A DNA stretch of 64,000 bases from JAWVFM01 sp963841455 (GCA_963841455.1 CAWJCU010000004.1:57579-121578); one strand, 5' to 3'. Numbered from the stretch's first letter, positions 43,326 to 52,959 are shown. Notes: generated by a model not told the origin, from the letters alone. Translations and numbers: made by a program.

Positions 43326-43769
43326 ATGGCCACCACCGCAGAGAACATCGGAGTCTCGCGACGCCTGATCGAGGAAACATTCGGAGAGGGAAACCTCGAC
43401 CTGGTCGACGAGCTCAGCACCGACGACTATGTTGATCACGACCCGATCCTGGGCGAGCAGGACGCTGCGAGCGTCAAGCAGACGGTCGCCGGCTACCGAG
43501 CGGCGTTTCCCGATCTCAGCATCACGATCGTGGACGCGTTCGGCGTCGACGACAAGGTCGTCGTTCGCTGGATCGCCGACGGCACGTTCGAGAACGAGTT
43601 CATGGGTCAGGCGCCGACCGGCGAGAAGGGCGACCCCGTCAACGGCATCGGGATCGATCGCTTCGAGGACGGTAAGGTCGCCGAGTCCTGGAGTCAGTGG
43701 GACACGCTGCGCTTCATGAAGAACATCGGCGCGATGCCCGACGAGGCTGAAGTAGCCAGCTCGGCCTGA
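43326..43769 (+). CDS. SnoaL-like ester cyclase
   Basis: 147 residues from ATG 43326 with AAGGAAG nine bases upstream. NTF2-fold landmarks: NIGVSRRLIEETFGEGNLDLVDELSTDDYVDHDP, VKQTVAGYRAAFPDLSITIVD, VVVRWIADGTFENEFMGQAPTGEKGD, GIGIDRFEDGKVAESWSQWD. Small-molecule hydrolase/cyclase or binding protein. The 210 bases before it contain no gene and probably hold its promoter. Confidence 0.85.
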   Translation: MATTAENIGVSRRLIEETFGEGNLDLVDELSTDDYVDHDPILGEQDAASVKQTVAGYRAAFPDLSITIVDAFGVDDKVVVRWIADGTFENEFMGQAPTGEKGDPVNGIGIDRFEDGKVAESWSQWDTLRFMKNIGAMPDEAEVASSA

Positions 43770-43782
43770 GCACCTAGGGCGA

Positions 43783-44673
43783 CTACGCAGAGGGAACGTC
43801 GGCGGCGATAATCCATATCGAGGCCGGGCCTCGAACGCCGTCGGCGCCCTCGAAGTCAGCCAGAACCTCGCGAATCTCGCGCTCGAGCTTCGGCCGGATC
43901 CGCTCGGCGTCATCGCCGCTCAGGCGGATCAGCTCCGCCGCCGGCCCCAGAGACATGCTGAAGGCGACGGCCTCGTCGAGGTTGTCGCCGAGCTTCAGCG
44001 GAATATCGCAGCGGGTGAAAGCGGGTTGTTCGAATCCGGCGATCTGCAGCTGGTCGCTGACCGTGTCCGCGTTGGCCATCGAGAACGGGCCGGGCCCGCA
44101 GGTCGGCTCGTCGGTCTCCTCCGGCTCGTCGAGGTATTGATCGACGACCTGTTCCGAGCGATGGACCCAATCGTTGTCGAGCTTGCGCCTCCAGACGGTC
44201 GCGCAGAGACGTCCGCCGGGAGCAAGCGCGCCGCGGATGTTGCGAAGCGCCGCCACCGGGTTGGCGAAGAACATCACGCCCATCCGCGAGAAGGCGTAGT
44301 CGAACGGGCCCGGCACCTCCATCACCTGGAGATCGCCCGCAAGGAACTCGACGTTCTCGACGCCGGCCTCCCTCGCGTCCTCGGTCGCGGCCGCGACGAA
44401 CGGCTCGGAGACGTCGATCCCCACCACGCCTCCGTCCGGGCCGACGATGCCGGCGAGCCGCTGAGTCGTGTCGCCGAAACCGGGGCCGATGTCGAGCACG
44501 CGGTCTCCCGGCTTCGGAGGATGAAGGCGTAGCGCCGCCTCGCTGAACTCGGTGGCGCCGGCGATGATCAGCTCCCGGAACTGGACGAAGCGGTCGAAGA
44601 GAATCCCGCTCCAGGCCTCGGTCGCCTCCTCGTTCTCGGGCGCGACGGCGACGAGGCGGCTCGCGGATTCCAT
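43783..44673 (-). CDS. Class I SAM-dependent methyltransferase
   Basis: 296 residues. Motif I GDRVLDIGPGFGDTTQRLAG, motif II GVVGIDVSEPFVAAATEDA, post-motif VEFLAGDLQVMEVPG and FDYAFSRMGVMFFANP. UbiE/Coq5-like layout with a helical N-terminal lid. Acceptor unknown. Divergent from the NTF2-like gene at 44712 and convergent with the SnoaL gene. Confidence 0.88.
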   Translation of the reverse strand: MESASRLVAVAPENEEATEAWSGILFDRFVQFRELIIAGATEFSEAALRLHPPKPGDRVLDIGPGFGDTTQRLAGIVGPDGGVVGIDVSEPFVAAATEDAREAGVENVEFLAGDLQVMEVPGPFDYAFSRMGVMFFANPVAALRNIRGALAPGGRLCATVWRRKLDNDWVHRSEQVVDQYLDEPEETDEPTCGPGPFSMANADTVSDQLQIAGFEQPAFTRCDIPLKLGDNLDEAVAFSMSLGPAAELIRLSGDDAERIRPKLEREIREVLADFEGADGVRGPASIWIIAADVPSA

Positions 44674-44711
44674 GGCGAAATCCTACGCTTCAACATCCAA
44701 GGGAGCACGTG

Positions 44712-45056
44712 ATGTCAGAGAGCGACCGCCTGCAGCTTGCCCGCGATGCCTACGGCGCCTATGAATCGGGCGACCGCGACGCGATCGAGCGCCTTCTCAG
44801 CGACGACTACGTCTTCTCGAGCCCCTACGACGTCGGCATCGACCGAGCCACCTACTTCGAGCGCTGCTGGCCGAACTCCGAGCTCATCCTCTCGTACGAG
44901 TTCAAGCGACTCGTCGAGGTCGGCGACGACGAGGTGCTCGTCACCTACGAGGCGCGAAAGAGCGACGGCAAGCGCTTTCGCAACACCGAGGTCCTGACCT
45001 TCGACGGTGACCGCATCAGCCGCACCGAGGTCTACTTCGGCTGGGACCTCGACTAG
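44712..45056 (+). CDS. SnoaL-like/NTF2 family protein
   Basis: 114 residues from ATG 44712 (GTG 44709 also possible) after AAGGGAG. Pattern DRLQLARDAYGAYESGDRDAIERLLSDDYVFSSP, then VLVTYEARKSDGKRFRNTEVLTFDGDRISRTEVYFGW. Possible ketosteroid-isomerase-like fold enzyme; the key Asp pair of KSI cannot be confirmed. Overlaps the end of the zinc-ribbon gene by four bases. Confidence 0.82.
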   Translation: MSESDRLQLARDAYGAYESGDRDAIERLLSDDYVFSSPYDVGIDRATYFERCWPNSELILSYEFKRLVEVGDDEVLVTYEARKSDGKRFRNTEVLTFDGDRISRTEVYFGWDLD

Positions 45057-45286
45057 GGGCCGGGGCTGGCGTCGGCGGTCGGGCTCGGGGTGAGCCAGAC
45101 GGGCCGGATCGGCGTCGGGCGGCGCGGGGTCGCGGTCCTCACGCCGACCATCGGTCGGCTGCGCTGCCGCCGCGGCCCGTAGAGGTAGAGGAAGCAGGGA
45201 CCGCAGAGGAGCTCTCCGCCGGGGGTCGAGTGGGCACGGCTGCGTTGCATGTCGCCCTGGCACTGGGCGCAGCGGGTCGATTCCAT
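45053..45286 (-). CDS. Small zinc-ribbon protein
   Basis: 77 residues starting at the ATG at 45286. One Cys4 site: STRCAQCQGDM and LLCGPCFLYLYG, the two CxxC halves spaced about 23 residues apart. The remainder is Arg/Pro-rich and likely disordered. Probable nucleic-acid or protein interaction domain. The 209 bases to the next start contain no gene. Confidence 0.6.
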   Translation of the reverse strand: MESTRCAQCQGDMQRSRAHSTPGGELLCGPCFLYLYGPRRQRSRPMVGVRTATPRRPTPIRPVWLTPSPTADASPGP

Positions 45287-45495
45287 GTGAAGGGGATCGG
45301 CTGGTGGCGCCGCCGGCTTTAGCCGGGGTCGCCGCGGCCGTGACGGCCGCGCGCGCTCCGCCGACAACGAGTGGCTCTATCTGCAGAAGGCGACCCACAC
45401 GACATTGCGTCCCCTCGCCCACAGGTTCGGCTTCGCCTCGCGGCTTCGGTGGGATACTCGACAGCGTCCGGCGCAAACTTCTTCAGGAGGTGGAG

Positions 45496-45804
45496 ATGAA
45501 GTACCTCGTAAGCGCGAAGCCCGGCCCGATGCCTCCCTCACCGGAGCAGTGGGACGCGGCCCTCGAGTGGCTCCAGGCCAAGGTCGACGACGGCACGTTC
45601 GACTGCATCTACGGATACCTCGAGGGCGGCGGCTTCAGCGTCAGCAACGCCAACTCGCACCGCGAGGCCCTGGACCTGATGGCGGGCTATCCGCTGTTCG
45701 GCCTCGTCACGTGGGAGGTGCAGCCGCTCCTCGAGTTCATGGACGGCACGGACCTCATCCGCGAGAAGCTCGTCGAGGCCCAGGCCGCGATGGGTGGCGG
45801 CTGA
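45496..45804 (+). CDS. Muconolactone isomerase-like small protein
   Basis: 102 residues from ATG 45496 with AGGAGG at ideal spacing. Text KYLVSAKPGPMPPSPEQWDAALEWLQAKV, then FDCIYGYLEGGGFSVSNANSHREALDLMAGYPLFGLVTWEVQPL resembles the decameric ferredoxin-like muconolactone delta-isomerase fold, used by many uncharacterised small enzymes. No pathway genes nearby. Confidence 0.72.
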   Translation: MKYLVSAKPGPMPPSPEQWDAALEWLQAKVDDGTFDCIYGYLEGGGFSVSNANSHREALDLMAGYPLFGLVTWEVQPLLEFMDGTDLIREKLVEAQAAMGGG

Positions 45805-45892
45805 GCGCACCGAAGCTCGATAGCGCCGGGACCTCCCGCTCCGGGCGAGGGGCCCCGGCGCGTCGACCAACCGGGCCGGTAGGTTCCGCCGC

Positions 45893-46594
45893 ATGCCCGA
45901 GGGACTGTCGGCCGGCGAGGTCGGTAAGGAGATCGCCGAGCACGCCAAGGAACGCGGCCCGCAAGAGCGCCAGGAGCGCCACGACCGGCTGGTCTCGATA
46001 GCGGAGGCGGTGCTCCTGTCGGTGGTCGCTCTGCTGGCGGCCTGGTCCGGGTACGCGGCGGCGAAATGGAGCACCGAGTCGCGCGTGGGCCTCGCCGAGG
46101 CCTCGTCGGCGAGGTCGGAGGCCAACCGGGCGAACCTCGATGCGGTCGACCTTCGCAACTTCGACTCCTCCACCTTCGAGGCGTGGTTTGCCGCCTTCTC
46201 CGCCGGCAATCGGGAGGCGATGGCCCTGGCGGAGCACCGCTTCCGCCCGGATTTCCGCGTCGCGTTCGACGCCTGGCGCGCGACCAAGCCCGAGACCAAT
46301 CCCGACGCGCCGCGAGGCCCGACCTTCATGCCGCAGTACCGGGAGCCGGGGATCGCCAAGGCGAAGGCGCTCGACAGGAAGGCGGAGGAGGACTTCGCCA
46401 GCGGCTCCGCGGACGGCGAGACCGCCGACAAATTCGTGCGCACGACCGTCTTCCTCGCCAGCGTCCTCTTCCTCGTCGGCATCAGCACGCGGTTTCCCTC
46501 GCGCGGGGGCCGGTACGCGCTCGTCGGGCTCGGGGCGGCGTTGCTGATCCTCTCGGTGGTCCAGCTCTTGGGGCTGCCCGGGCCGCCGTCGTAG
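45893..46594 (+). CDS. Membrane protein with long extracytoplasmic loop (DUF4337-like)
   Basis: 233 residues. Charged N-terminus (KERGPQERQERHDRL), TM1 AEAVLLSVVALLAAWSGYAAAKW, a helical loop of about 110 residues, then two TM helices at the end (TTVFLASVLFLVGISTRF, YALVGLGAALLILSVVQLL). The layout and TM1 text match DUF4337-like proteins. Function unknown. Confidence 0.72.
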   Translation: MPEGLSAGEVGKEIAEHAKERGPQERQERHDRLVSIAEAVLLSVVALLAAWSGYAAAKWSTESRVGLAEASSARSEANRANLDAVDLRNFDSSTFEAWFAAFSAGNREAMALAEHRFRPDFRVAFDAWRATKPETNPDAPRGPTFMPQYREPGIAKAKALDRKAEEDFASGSADGETADKFVRTTVFLASVLFLVGISTRFPSRGGRYALVGLGAALLILSVVQLLGLPGPPS

Positions 46595-46664
46595 TCGGGC
46601 GACCAGCTCAACCCTCCGCCGTTCATAGCCGACATCAGGGGCGAGTGACGATTGAGGTTGAAGA

Positions 46665-47217
46665 GTGATCCTGCCGCCGCCTGCGAGGCTCCGCATCGCC
46701 CTGTCGGGCGTCGCTCTTGCGGCCGCAGCTGCGACCGCGGGCTGCGGGGGAGGCGGCGGAACTACGACCGTCACCTCCACCACAACGGCAACCGCCACCG
46801 TCACCGACCACGACCACGACCACGACCACGCCTGCGGGCGGGGCCGCCCCTGGCGCTCCCGGCGGTGGGGCTCGCTCCTACGCCGGCGTGACCGATCAGG
46901 GGTTGCCGATCACCTTCGTGGTCTCGGGGGCCGTGGTCGGTGAGGTCAGCTTTGGATGGCGGGCGAGATGCGAGGACGGACAGGTCCACGCGAACTCGAT
47001 CGTGCTGCGCGGGATCCCCGTCCAACACGGTGGGTTCAACGTCCGCCGGACGCTCGAGACCGGCGGCGTGGCGCACATCGCCGGGACCATCAAGGAGTTA
47101 ACGGCGTCCGGCCACCTGTCACGGAGCAAGGGCTCCGCCTTCGAAACGAACTGCCGGGCAACGGGCATCGCCTGGCGGGCCAAGCGGCAGCTGGGCGACG
47201 GCGTTCCCAGCGCCTGA
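46665..47217 (+). pseudogene. Thr-repeat lipoprotein, frameshifted in a tandem repeat
   Basis: GTG 46665 encodes leader LRIALSGVALAAAAATAGCGG with lipobox ATAGCGG and a Thr-rich stretch. At 46803-46835 a (CGACCA)n tandem repeat occurs; staying in frame gives DHDHDHDH and an Arg-rich read-through. Moving one base gives TTTTTTTPAGGAAPG and then the globular end SYAGVTDQGLPITFVVSGAVVGEVSFGW to 47217. The Thr reading is the natural one. Repeat slippage (biological or technical) explains it. Confidence 0.65.
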
Positions 47218-47274
47218 CCCCACGGATCCTCCCCCGGAGGGGGATCGGCCGTCGTCAACGACTAGGTTGCCGCC

Positions 47275-47519
47275 GTGCTCCTCGCCGACCAGCCCGACTA
47301 CGTCCACAAGGCCGAGCGCATGCTGCGCGCGGCGCCTCGCCCGCGAGGACGAGCGGCGCCTTCGAGTCGCGGTCGAGATGATGGGCCGCGTCCTCTTCGC
47401 GGCGGGTGCGCGCGAGGTGCTGCTCGGCGGCACTGCGCCGAACGTGCGCTCGCCGGACGAGCTCGAGGGCGCGGTCGCGGGCCTCGAGATGCGGCGCATG
47501 CACCTCGCGGCCTTTCCTG
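47275..47519 (+). pseudogene. Probable GMC-oxidoreductase internal fragment
   Basis: Two frames give VLLADQPDYVHKAERML, then EDERRLRVAVEMMGRVLFAAGAREVLLGG, VRSPDELEGAVAGLEMRRMHLAAF. The second part resembles the C-terminal third of GMC oxidoreductases (AGAREV, SPxEL, then LAAFHPTGT). The catalytic His and the rest are missing; the sequence runs into the HD gene. My family assignment is tentative. Confidence 0.4.
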
Positions 47520-48125
47520 ATGGCAAAGAGCGAGCACCCGCCAAGCTACGTCCTCTCCAAGCGCTTCGAGAGAGCGCTCGACTGGGCGGTCGACCTCCAC
47601 CGCGACCAGGGCCGAAAGGGCTCGCACACCCGCTACGTCGGCCACCTGCTCGGCGTCGCCGGCTATGTCTTCGAGGATGGCGGCTCAGAGGACGAGGCGA
47701 TCGCCGCGCTCCTTCATGATGCGATCGAGGACCGAGACCGCATCGGACTGACGCAGGAGCTGGTGGCAGCCTTCGGCGAGCACGTCGTCGCCATCGTCGA
47801 GGGCTGCTCGCACGAGGGTGGCGACGCAGACTGGCGGACGCGCAAGGAGCGCTACATCGCCCACCTCGCCGACCCCGACACTCAGCCCGAGGTCCTTCGC
47901 GTCTCGCTCGCCGACAAGCTCCACAACGTCCGCAGCATCCTCCGCGACCATCGCGAGCACAAGCACCGCCTCTGGAAGCGGTTCAACGCCAACCCGGCCG
48001 ACACGCTCTGGTACTTCCAGAGCCTTCGCGAGATCTACCTCGAGCGCTTCCCCGGCGCGATGGCGGAGGAGTTCGCAGGTGAGGTGAGGCGGCTCGAGCA
48101 AGTCATCGGACCAGGCTCCCTGTAA
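47520..48125 (+). CDS. HD-domain (p)ppGpp hydrolase-like protein
   Basis: 201 residues from ATG 47520. HD domain: SHTRYVGHLLGVAGYVFEDGGSEDEAIAALLHDAIEDRD (His-Asp pair), VAFGEHVVAIVEGCSHEG region, and VLRVSLADKLHNVRSILRDHR (the second metal Asp in ADKLHN). This is the SpoT/MESH1-like catalytic fold. Hydrolase of guanosine tetraphosphate is likely. The 5' boundary abuts the GMC relic. Confidence 0.85.
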   Translation: MAKSEHPPSYVLSKRFERALDWAVDLHRDQGRKGSHTRYVGHLLGVAGYVFEDGGSEDEAIAALLHDAIEDRDRIGLTQELVAAFGEHVVAIVEGCSHEGGDADWRTRKERYIAHLADPDTQPEVLRVSLADKLHNVRSILRDHREHKHRLWKRFNANPADTLWYFQSLREIYLERFPGAMAEEFAGEVRRLEQVIGPGSL

Positions 48126-48175
48126 GGGACTCGCCGGAAGGGCGAGCGGCCACTGGTGCTCGCGCTCTTACGGAC

Positions 48176-49978
48176 CTAGGAGGTGGCCCGTGCCGGGTCG
48201 GCCTCGCCGCCCCCGGTGAGGCAGATCGCGCGGGCGCCGTAGGCTGCCTCGGAGCGTTCGGAGTCCGCTGTAACGGGGACGATGCCGCCAGCGCGGTCGA
48301 AGACGAACAGCGGCGAGAGCCCCTCCTCGCGGAGGGATGCCGAGCCGTCCCGGAACGGCACCTCGACCACGCGGGCGCCGTTCGCGAACCGCCGCTCGAG
48401 TTCCTCGAAGGTGAGGTCCTCGCCGAACAGCACCGCGCCCTCCGTGTACGCGGGCACGGTGTCAAGCTCGCCGCGGGAGTGCTGGAGGCGGTAGACGCGA
48501 TCGATCCCGAGCTCCTGGCGCAGCTCGTAACCGGCGAGGGCATTGAACTCGTCGCTGCCGGTGAGCAGAAGGACGCTCGAGACCTCCTCGAGCTCGGCCT
48601 GGCGGCTGGCGATCTCGACCCCGAACGGAGCGCTGCGAACCTCGAGGCCCTCCTCGCGCGCGGCTGCCTGCTGCTCCAGCCTGTCGGTCCACAACCGGAC
48701 GCGGACGCCGGCCGACCGGAGCGCGGCGGCCAGCGAACGCGCCCAGTCCTGCGCGCCGACGAGGAGGACCACCGGCGCGCCGGCGCCGGCGACCCCCAAC
48801 CGGCGGGCGACGGGCGCCGCGCTGAGGCCGTAGAGCACCACCGTCCCGAAGATGACGACGAAGGCGATCGGCAGGATCTTTCCGGCGCCAGCGACACCGG
48901 CCTGCGTCAGCGAGGCCCCGAACGCCGAGGCGGTGGCGGCGGCGACGATCCCGCGCGGCGCCATCCAGGCGGCGAAGGCACGCTCGTGCAAGCCGAGCGG
49001 TGATCCCCGGGTCCCGATCGCGACCACCACCGGGCGGATGACCAGGACCATCAGCGCGATCAGTCCGAGGCTCTGCGGAAGGACGGCGCTCACCTGCGAC
49101 GGTGTGACCGATGCGGAGATGAGGACGAACAGGATCCCGATCAAAAGGCCGACGATCGTCTCGTGGAACTCGAGGATGCTGGCGATGTCGAGGCGGTCCT
49201 GGCGCGCGAGCGCCATCCCCATGACCGCCGCCGCGACCAGGCCGGAGTCGTCCCGGAGCACGTCGGCGGCGACGACGGCGGCCGCGAGGACCATGAGCGT
49301 GGCGACCACGCCCTGCCCCGGTGTCGAACGCTGGAGCGACCGCAGCAGCACGAGCAGCACTGCGGCGCCGAGGAGGCCGATGCCGAGGCCGACGGCGATG
49401 CTGAGGGTGAGCTCGCCCGCATGGAAGCGCTGACTGCCGTTCGCCCCCTGCAGCACCGCCTGGAACGCGATCACGCCGAGCAGGGCGCCGATCGGGTCGA
49501 TCAGGGTGCCCTCCCACTTGAGGGTGGTCCGGACGCGGTCGGCGGGCCGCACGAAGGCGAGCAACGGCAGCACGACGGTGGGGCCCGAGACGACGAGGAT
49601 CGCGCCGAGCACGGCCGAGACCCCCCAGTCGAGCCCCAAGATCAGCTTGACGGCGAGGGTGATGCTCGCGAGCGTGATCAGGACCCCGCCCGTGATCAGA
49701 CGGACGACGATCCGCCTCACGCCCTCGGCGAGCTCGACCGGTCGCAGACGCAGCCCAGCCTCGAACAGGATCAACCCCACTCCCAGCGAGACGAGCGGCT
49801 GGAAGGTGTCGCCGAACAGCGCATCCGGATGAACGTCATCGGTGATCGCGCCGGCGATGAACCCGACCGGTAGCAGGAGCACGATGGCCGGAATTCGCAA
49901 CCGCTCGGCGACGAGCCTGGACGCGATCGCGAGGACGATCACAAGACCGAGGCCGGTGAGGATCTCGTTGGTCGTCAT
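48176..49978 (-). CDS. Cation:proton antiporter (CPA1, NhaP-like) with RCK/TrkA-N domain
   Basis: 600 residues. Twelve or so TM helices; GLGVGLILFEAGLRLRP and ILVVSGPTVVLPLLAFVRPADRV correspond to the CPA1 core, with FEAGL and the unwound helix GPTVV. After TM residue ~390 comes an RCK-like nucleotide-binding domain (APVVLLVGAQDWARSLAAALRSAGVRVRLWTDRLEQ). It exchanges Na+ or K+ for H+ and is likely gated by a nucleotide. Confidence 0.88.
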   Translation of the reverse strand: MTTNEILTGLGLVIVLAIASRLVAERLRIPAIVLLLPVGFIAGAITDDVHPDALFGDTFQPLVSLGVGLILFEAGLRLRPVELAEGVRRIVVRLITGGVLITLASITLAVKLILGLDWGVSAVLGAILVVSGPTVVLPLLAFVRPADRVRTTLKWEGTLIDPIGALLGVIAFQAVLQGANGSQRFHAGELTLSIAVGLGIGLLGAAVLLVLLRSLQRSTPGQGVVATLMVLAAAVVAADVLRDDSGLVAAAVMGMALARQDRLDIASILEFHETIVGLLIGILFVLISASVTPSQVSAVLPQSLGLIALMVLVIRPVVVAIGTRGSPLGLHERAFAAWMAPRGIVAAATASAFGASLTQAGVAGAGKILPIAFVVIFGTVVLYGLSAAPVARRLGVAGAGAPVVLLVGAQDWARSLAAALRSAGVRVRLWTDRLEQQAAAREEGLEVRSAPFGVEIASRQAELEEVSSVLLLTGSDEFNALAGYELRQELGIDRVYRLQHSRGELDTVPAYTEGAVLFGEDLTFEELERRFANGARVVEVPFRDGSASLREEGLSPLFVFDRAGGIVPVTADSERSEAAYGARAICLTGGGEADPARATS

Positions 49979-50029
49979 CCGGTCGGCCGTACCTCGCGGC
50001 TCGAGCGAGTCATCGAGTCGGAACGGGCC

Positions 50030-51441
50030 TCAGGCCTTGAGCCGCATGAGCGCCTCGACCTCGCGTTCGAAGGACTCGATGATCCGCTCGGGATCAGGAA
50101 CGAGGCCCGCGTCGGCCATCACGCCGACGGTCAGCTCGCCCGCGTAGCTGAAGATCGAGATGCTCATCGAGACGCTGCCCGAGCACGGCGCCCATACGAG
50201 GACGCCGCTGCACCGGCGTCCCGGCCAGGTAGACGGGCTCGCGCGGGCCCGGGACGTTGGTCATCACCGCGGTGCCCGCTCGCCGAGAAGAGGTCGACGA
50301 GGCGCGTCTCGACCTCCACCGGCGTGCGCCCGATGGCCTCCAGCACCCCGTAGGAGATCGCGCCCTCCGGCGAGTGCTTGATCTCCTCCATCCGCGCGGT
50401 GGACCTCGCGCAGCCGCGCGCGGCGGTCCTCGATCCCCACCGGGCAGGCGCAGGGAGACGAGGCCGAAGCGGTTGCCGAGCTCGGCGGGGAGCGGCTTGT
50501 CGAGAGGCCGGAGGTTGAAGGGGACGATCGCGGTGAGCTCGTCGACGAGGCTCTCGCGGGCGCACAGGTAGCGCGCGAAACGCCCCGGCGACCGCGGTGA
50601 CGAACGACGTCGTTGACCGTCGTACCGTCGCGTGCCCGAATGCCTTCACGTCGTCGAGCGGGATCGGCGCCGACCAGCGCCACCCGGTCGGCGACGCCGA
50701 GCTCGCCCTTGAGCGCGGTCGGCACCTCGGGGTTCGGCAGCAGGACCTTCGCCAGCGCCGCCGGCGTCGTCGCGCGCCGTGGCGGCCAGGTCGCGGAGCT
50801 CCGAGGGGTCGCGGCCGACCTGCGATCGCCTCGTGGGCCACGGCGCCCGCAGCGCCGCGCGCGGCGCCGAGACGGCGCCGCGCGGCCGGCGCGATGAGCG
50901 CGCCGACGATGCCGGGACCGCCGCCGGTGCCGCCATCGCCGTTGCCGGGCGGCGATCCCGGCGTCGGGCGCCTCGTCGGTGAGCGAGAGCAGGACCCGGG
51001 CGAGCGCGATCCCGTCGGCGATGCAGTGGTGGATGCGCCCGACGATCGCCGCCCCCTCGCCGTAGCCGTCGACGAGGTGGAAGTGCCACAGCGGCTTCGA
51101 GCGGTCGAGCGGCTTGGCCATGCAGGTCGGCGACGGAGCGCCTCCAGCGCCGCCTGGTCGCCCGGCGCAGGGAGCGCGACGCGGTGCAGGTGCAGGTCGA
51201 GGTCGAAGTGCGGATCGTCCTCCCAGTGCGGCCCGGCGAGCGGGCCGCGGCCCTCCACGACCCGCTGCCGAAAGCGCGGGTAGCGATCGACGAGGCGGGT
51301 GCGCGACGACCTCGCGGACGCGGTCCCAGTCGAGCTGGCTCGTCGAACCACAGTCGCCGACGTGATCACCATCAGGTTCGTCGGCTGATCCATGTGCAGC
51401 CAGGCCGCGTCGGCCCGCGACATTCCATGCGCAGTGGCCAT
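50030..51441 (-). pseudogene. Wax ester synthase/DGAT family acyltransferase, heavily frameshifted
   Basis: ATG 51441 gives MSRADAAWLHMDQPTNLMVITS, then RYPRFRQRVVEGRGPLAGPHWEDDPHFDLDLHLH, AKPLDRSKPLWHFHLVDGYG, the active site GRIHHCIADGIALARVL (HHxxxDG), IPLDDVKAFGHATV, YGVLEAIGRTPVEV, and a last SFEREVEALMRLKA to a stop at 50030. At least eight single-base shifts are needed, most resuming one base further on. All family blocks are present in order, so errors or recent decay are both possible. It is divergent from an intact homologue 42 bases away. Confidence 0.75.
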
Positions 51442-51483
51442 GGGCTCAGCATAGGCCGTGATGGGAGTACGGTCCACGAGACG

Positions 51484-52878
51484 GTGACGGACCACCTGAC
51501 CCCGCTCGACGCGTCCTTCCTCGAGCTAGAGGAGGCCGACGAGGCTTCTCACATGCACGTCGGCTGGGCGATGGTGTTCGACCCGCTTCCCGGCGGCGGC
51601 GCTCCATCGCTCTCCGAGCTTCAGACGCTCCTCGAAGCCCGCCTCTCGCACCTCCCCCGCTTTCGCCGGCGCCTCTCCGAGACCCACACCGGCGGGCTCA
51701 GCTGGCCCGACTGGGTCGACGACGACGGCTTCGACATCGCGACCCACGTGCGCCGCGCCGCCCTTCCGGAGCCCGGGGGCCGGGCCGAGCTCCTCGACTG
51801 GCTCGGAGACTTCTACTCGCACCGCCTCGAGCGCGGGCACCCGATGTGGAAGATGGTCCTGCTCGAGGGTCTAGAGGACGGCCGCTGGGCGATCGCCGTC
51901 AAGATCCACCACTGCCTCGTCGACGGAATCAGCGGCGTGTCGGTGACCGGGTTGATCCTCGACCCCGAGCCGGAGCCCGCCCCCGACTCGAAGGGGATCC
52001 TCGAGATGATGGGCCCGCCGCCCGACCACAACGGCGGATCCACGAACCCGCTCTCCACGCTCGCCCGCGGCGCGAAGGCGGGCATCGACCTCGGCCTCCA
52101 CCCGGGAAAGATGAAGGACCTCCTTTCCCGATCGCGCGGAGTCGCCGAGCTTCTGGTCAAGGACGAGCTGCGAGGCGCCCCGAAGACGAGCCTCAACGTG
52201 CCGATCACGGCCCACCGCCGCCTCGCGGAGGTCTCGATCCCGCTCGACGACTTCAAGGCGATCAAGAACGAGCTCGGCGGGACCGTCAACGACGTCGTCC
52301 TGGCAGTTTCCGCGGGGGCGCTGCGAGCGCTGCTGCGGGAGCGCGGCGAGGAGCCCGACCTCGCCGGCCTGCGGGCGATGGTGCCGGTCAGCATGCGCCA
52401 GGCGGGAGAGAGCCTTGCGCTCGGCAACAGGGTCAGCTCGCTGTTCGTCGAGCTGCCCGCGGCCGAGCCGGACCCGCGTGAGCGCTACCGAAAGACGGTG
52501 GAGGCGACCGGGTCGCTCAAGCACGGAAGCCAGGCTGCCGGCGCCGCGGCGGTCGTGGACCTGGCCGGTCTCGCGCCGCCGGTGCTGCATGCGGCCGTCG
52601 GGCGGCTCTCGCTCTCGCCGCGCCTCTTCAACGTCACGATCACCAACGTCCCCGGCTCGCCGACGACCCTCTACGCGATGGGCGCGCCCATGCGCCACAT
52701 CTTCCCCCTCGTGCCGATCTTCGCCAACCACGCGGTCGGGATGGCGATCACGAGCTACGACGGGGAGATGGTCTTCGGCATCAACGCCGACCGCGACGCC
52801 GTCCCCGACCTCGACGTCTTGGAGCAGGGACTCGTCGAGTCGATCGACGAGCTGCGCGGGGTGGCGAGGGTCGGATAG
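51484..52878 (+). CDS. Wax ester synthase/diacylglycerol acyltransferase (WS/DGAT)
   Basis: 464 residues from GTG 51484. Start LTPLDASFLELEEADEASHMHVGWAMVF, active site AVKIHHCLVDGISGVS (HHxxxDG), C-terminal domain motifs LGGTVNDVVLAVSAGALR and VTITNVPGSPTTLYAMGAPM. It condenses acyl-CoA with alcohols or diacylglycerol to make storage wax esters or triacylglycerol. The next 80 bases hold no gene. Confidence 0.92.
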   Translation: MTDHLTPLDASFLELEEADEASHMHVGWAMVFDPLPGGGAPSLSELQTLLEARLSHLPRFRRRLSETHTGGLSWPDWVDDDGFDIATHVRRAALPEPGGRAELLDWLGDFYSHRLERGHPMWKMVLLEGLEDGRWAIAVKIHHCLVDGISGVSVTGLILDPEPEPAPDSKGILEMMGPPPDHNGGSTNPLSTLARGAKAGIDLGLHPGKMKDLLSRSRGVAELLVKDELRGAPKTSLNVPITAHRRLAEVSIPLDDFKAIKNELGGTVNDVVLAVSAGALRALLRERGEEPDLAGLRAMVPVSMRQAGESLALGNRVSSLFVELPAAEPDPRERYRKTVEATGSLKHGSQAAGAAAVVDLAGLAPPVLHAAVGRLSLSPRLFNVTITNVPGSPTTLYAMGAPMRHIFPLVPIFANHAVGMAITSYDGEMVFGINADRDAVPDLDVLEQGLVESIDELRGVARVG

Positions 52879-52959
52879 CCGGCGCAGGGGCCTGCTCGTT
52901 CCGGGGATCGTCGTCAGGCACCGTCCCTACCCGTTCCTGCTTCCGGAAGAGATCGAGCG

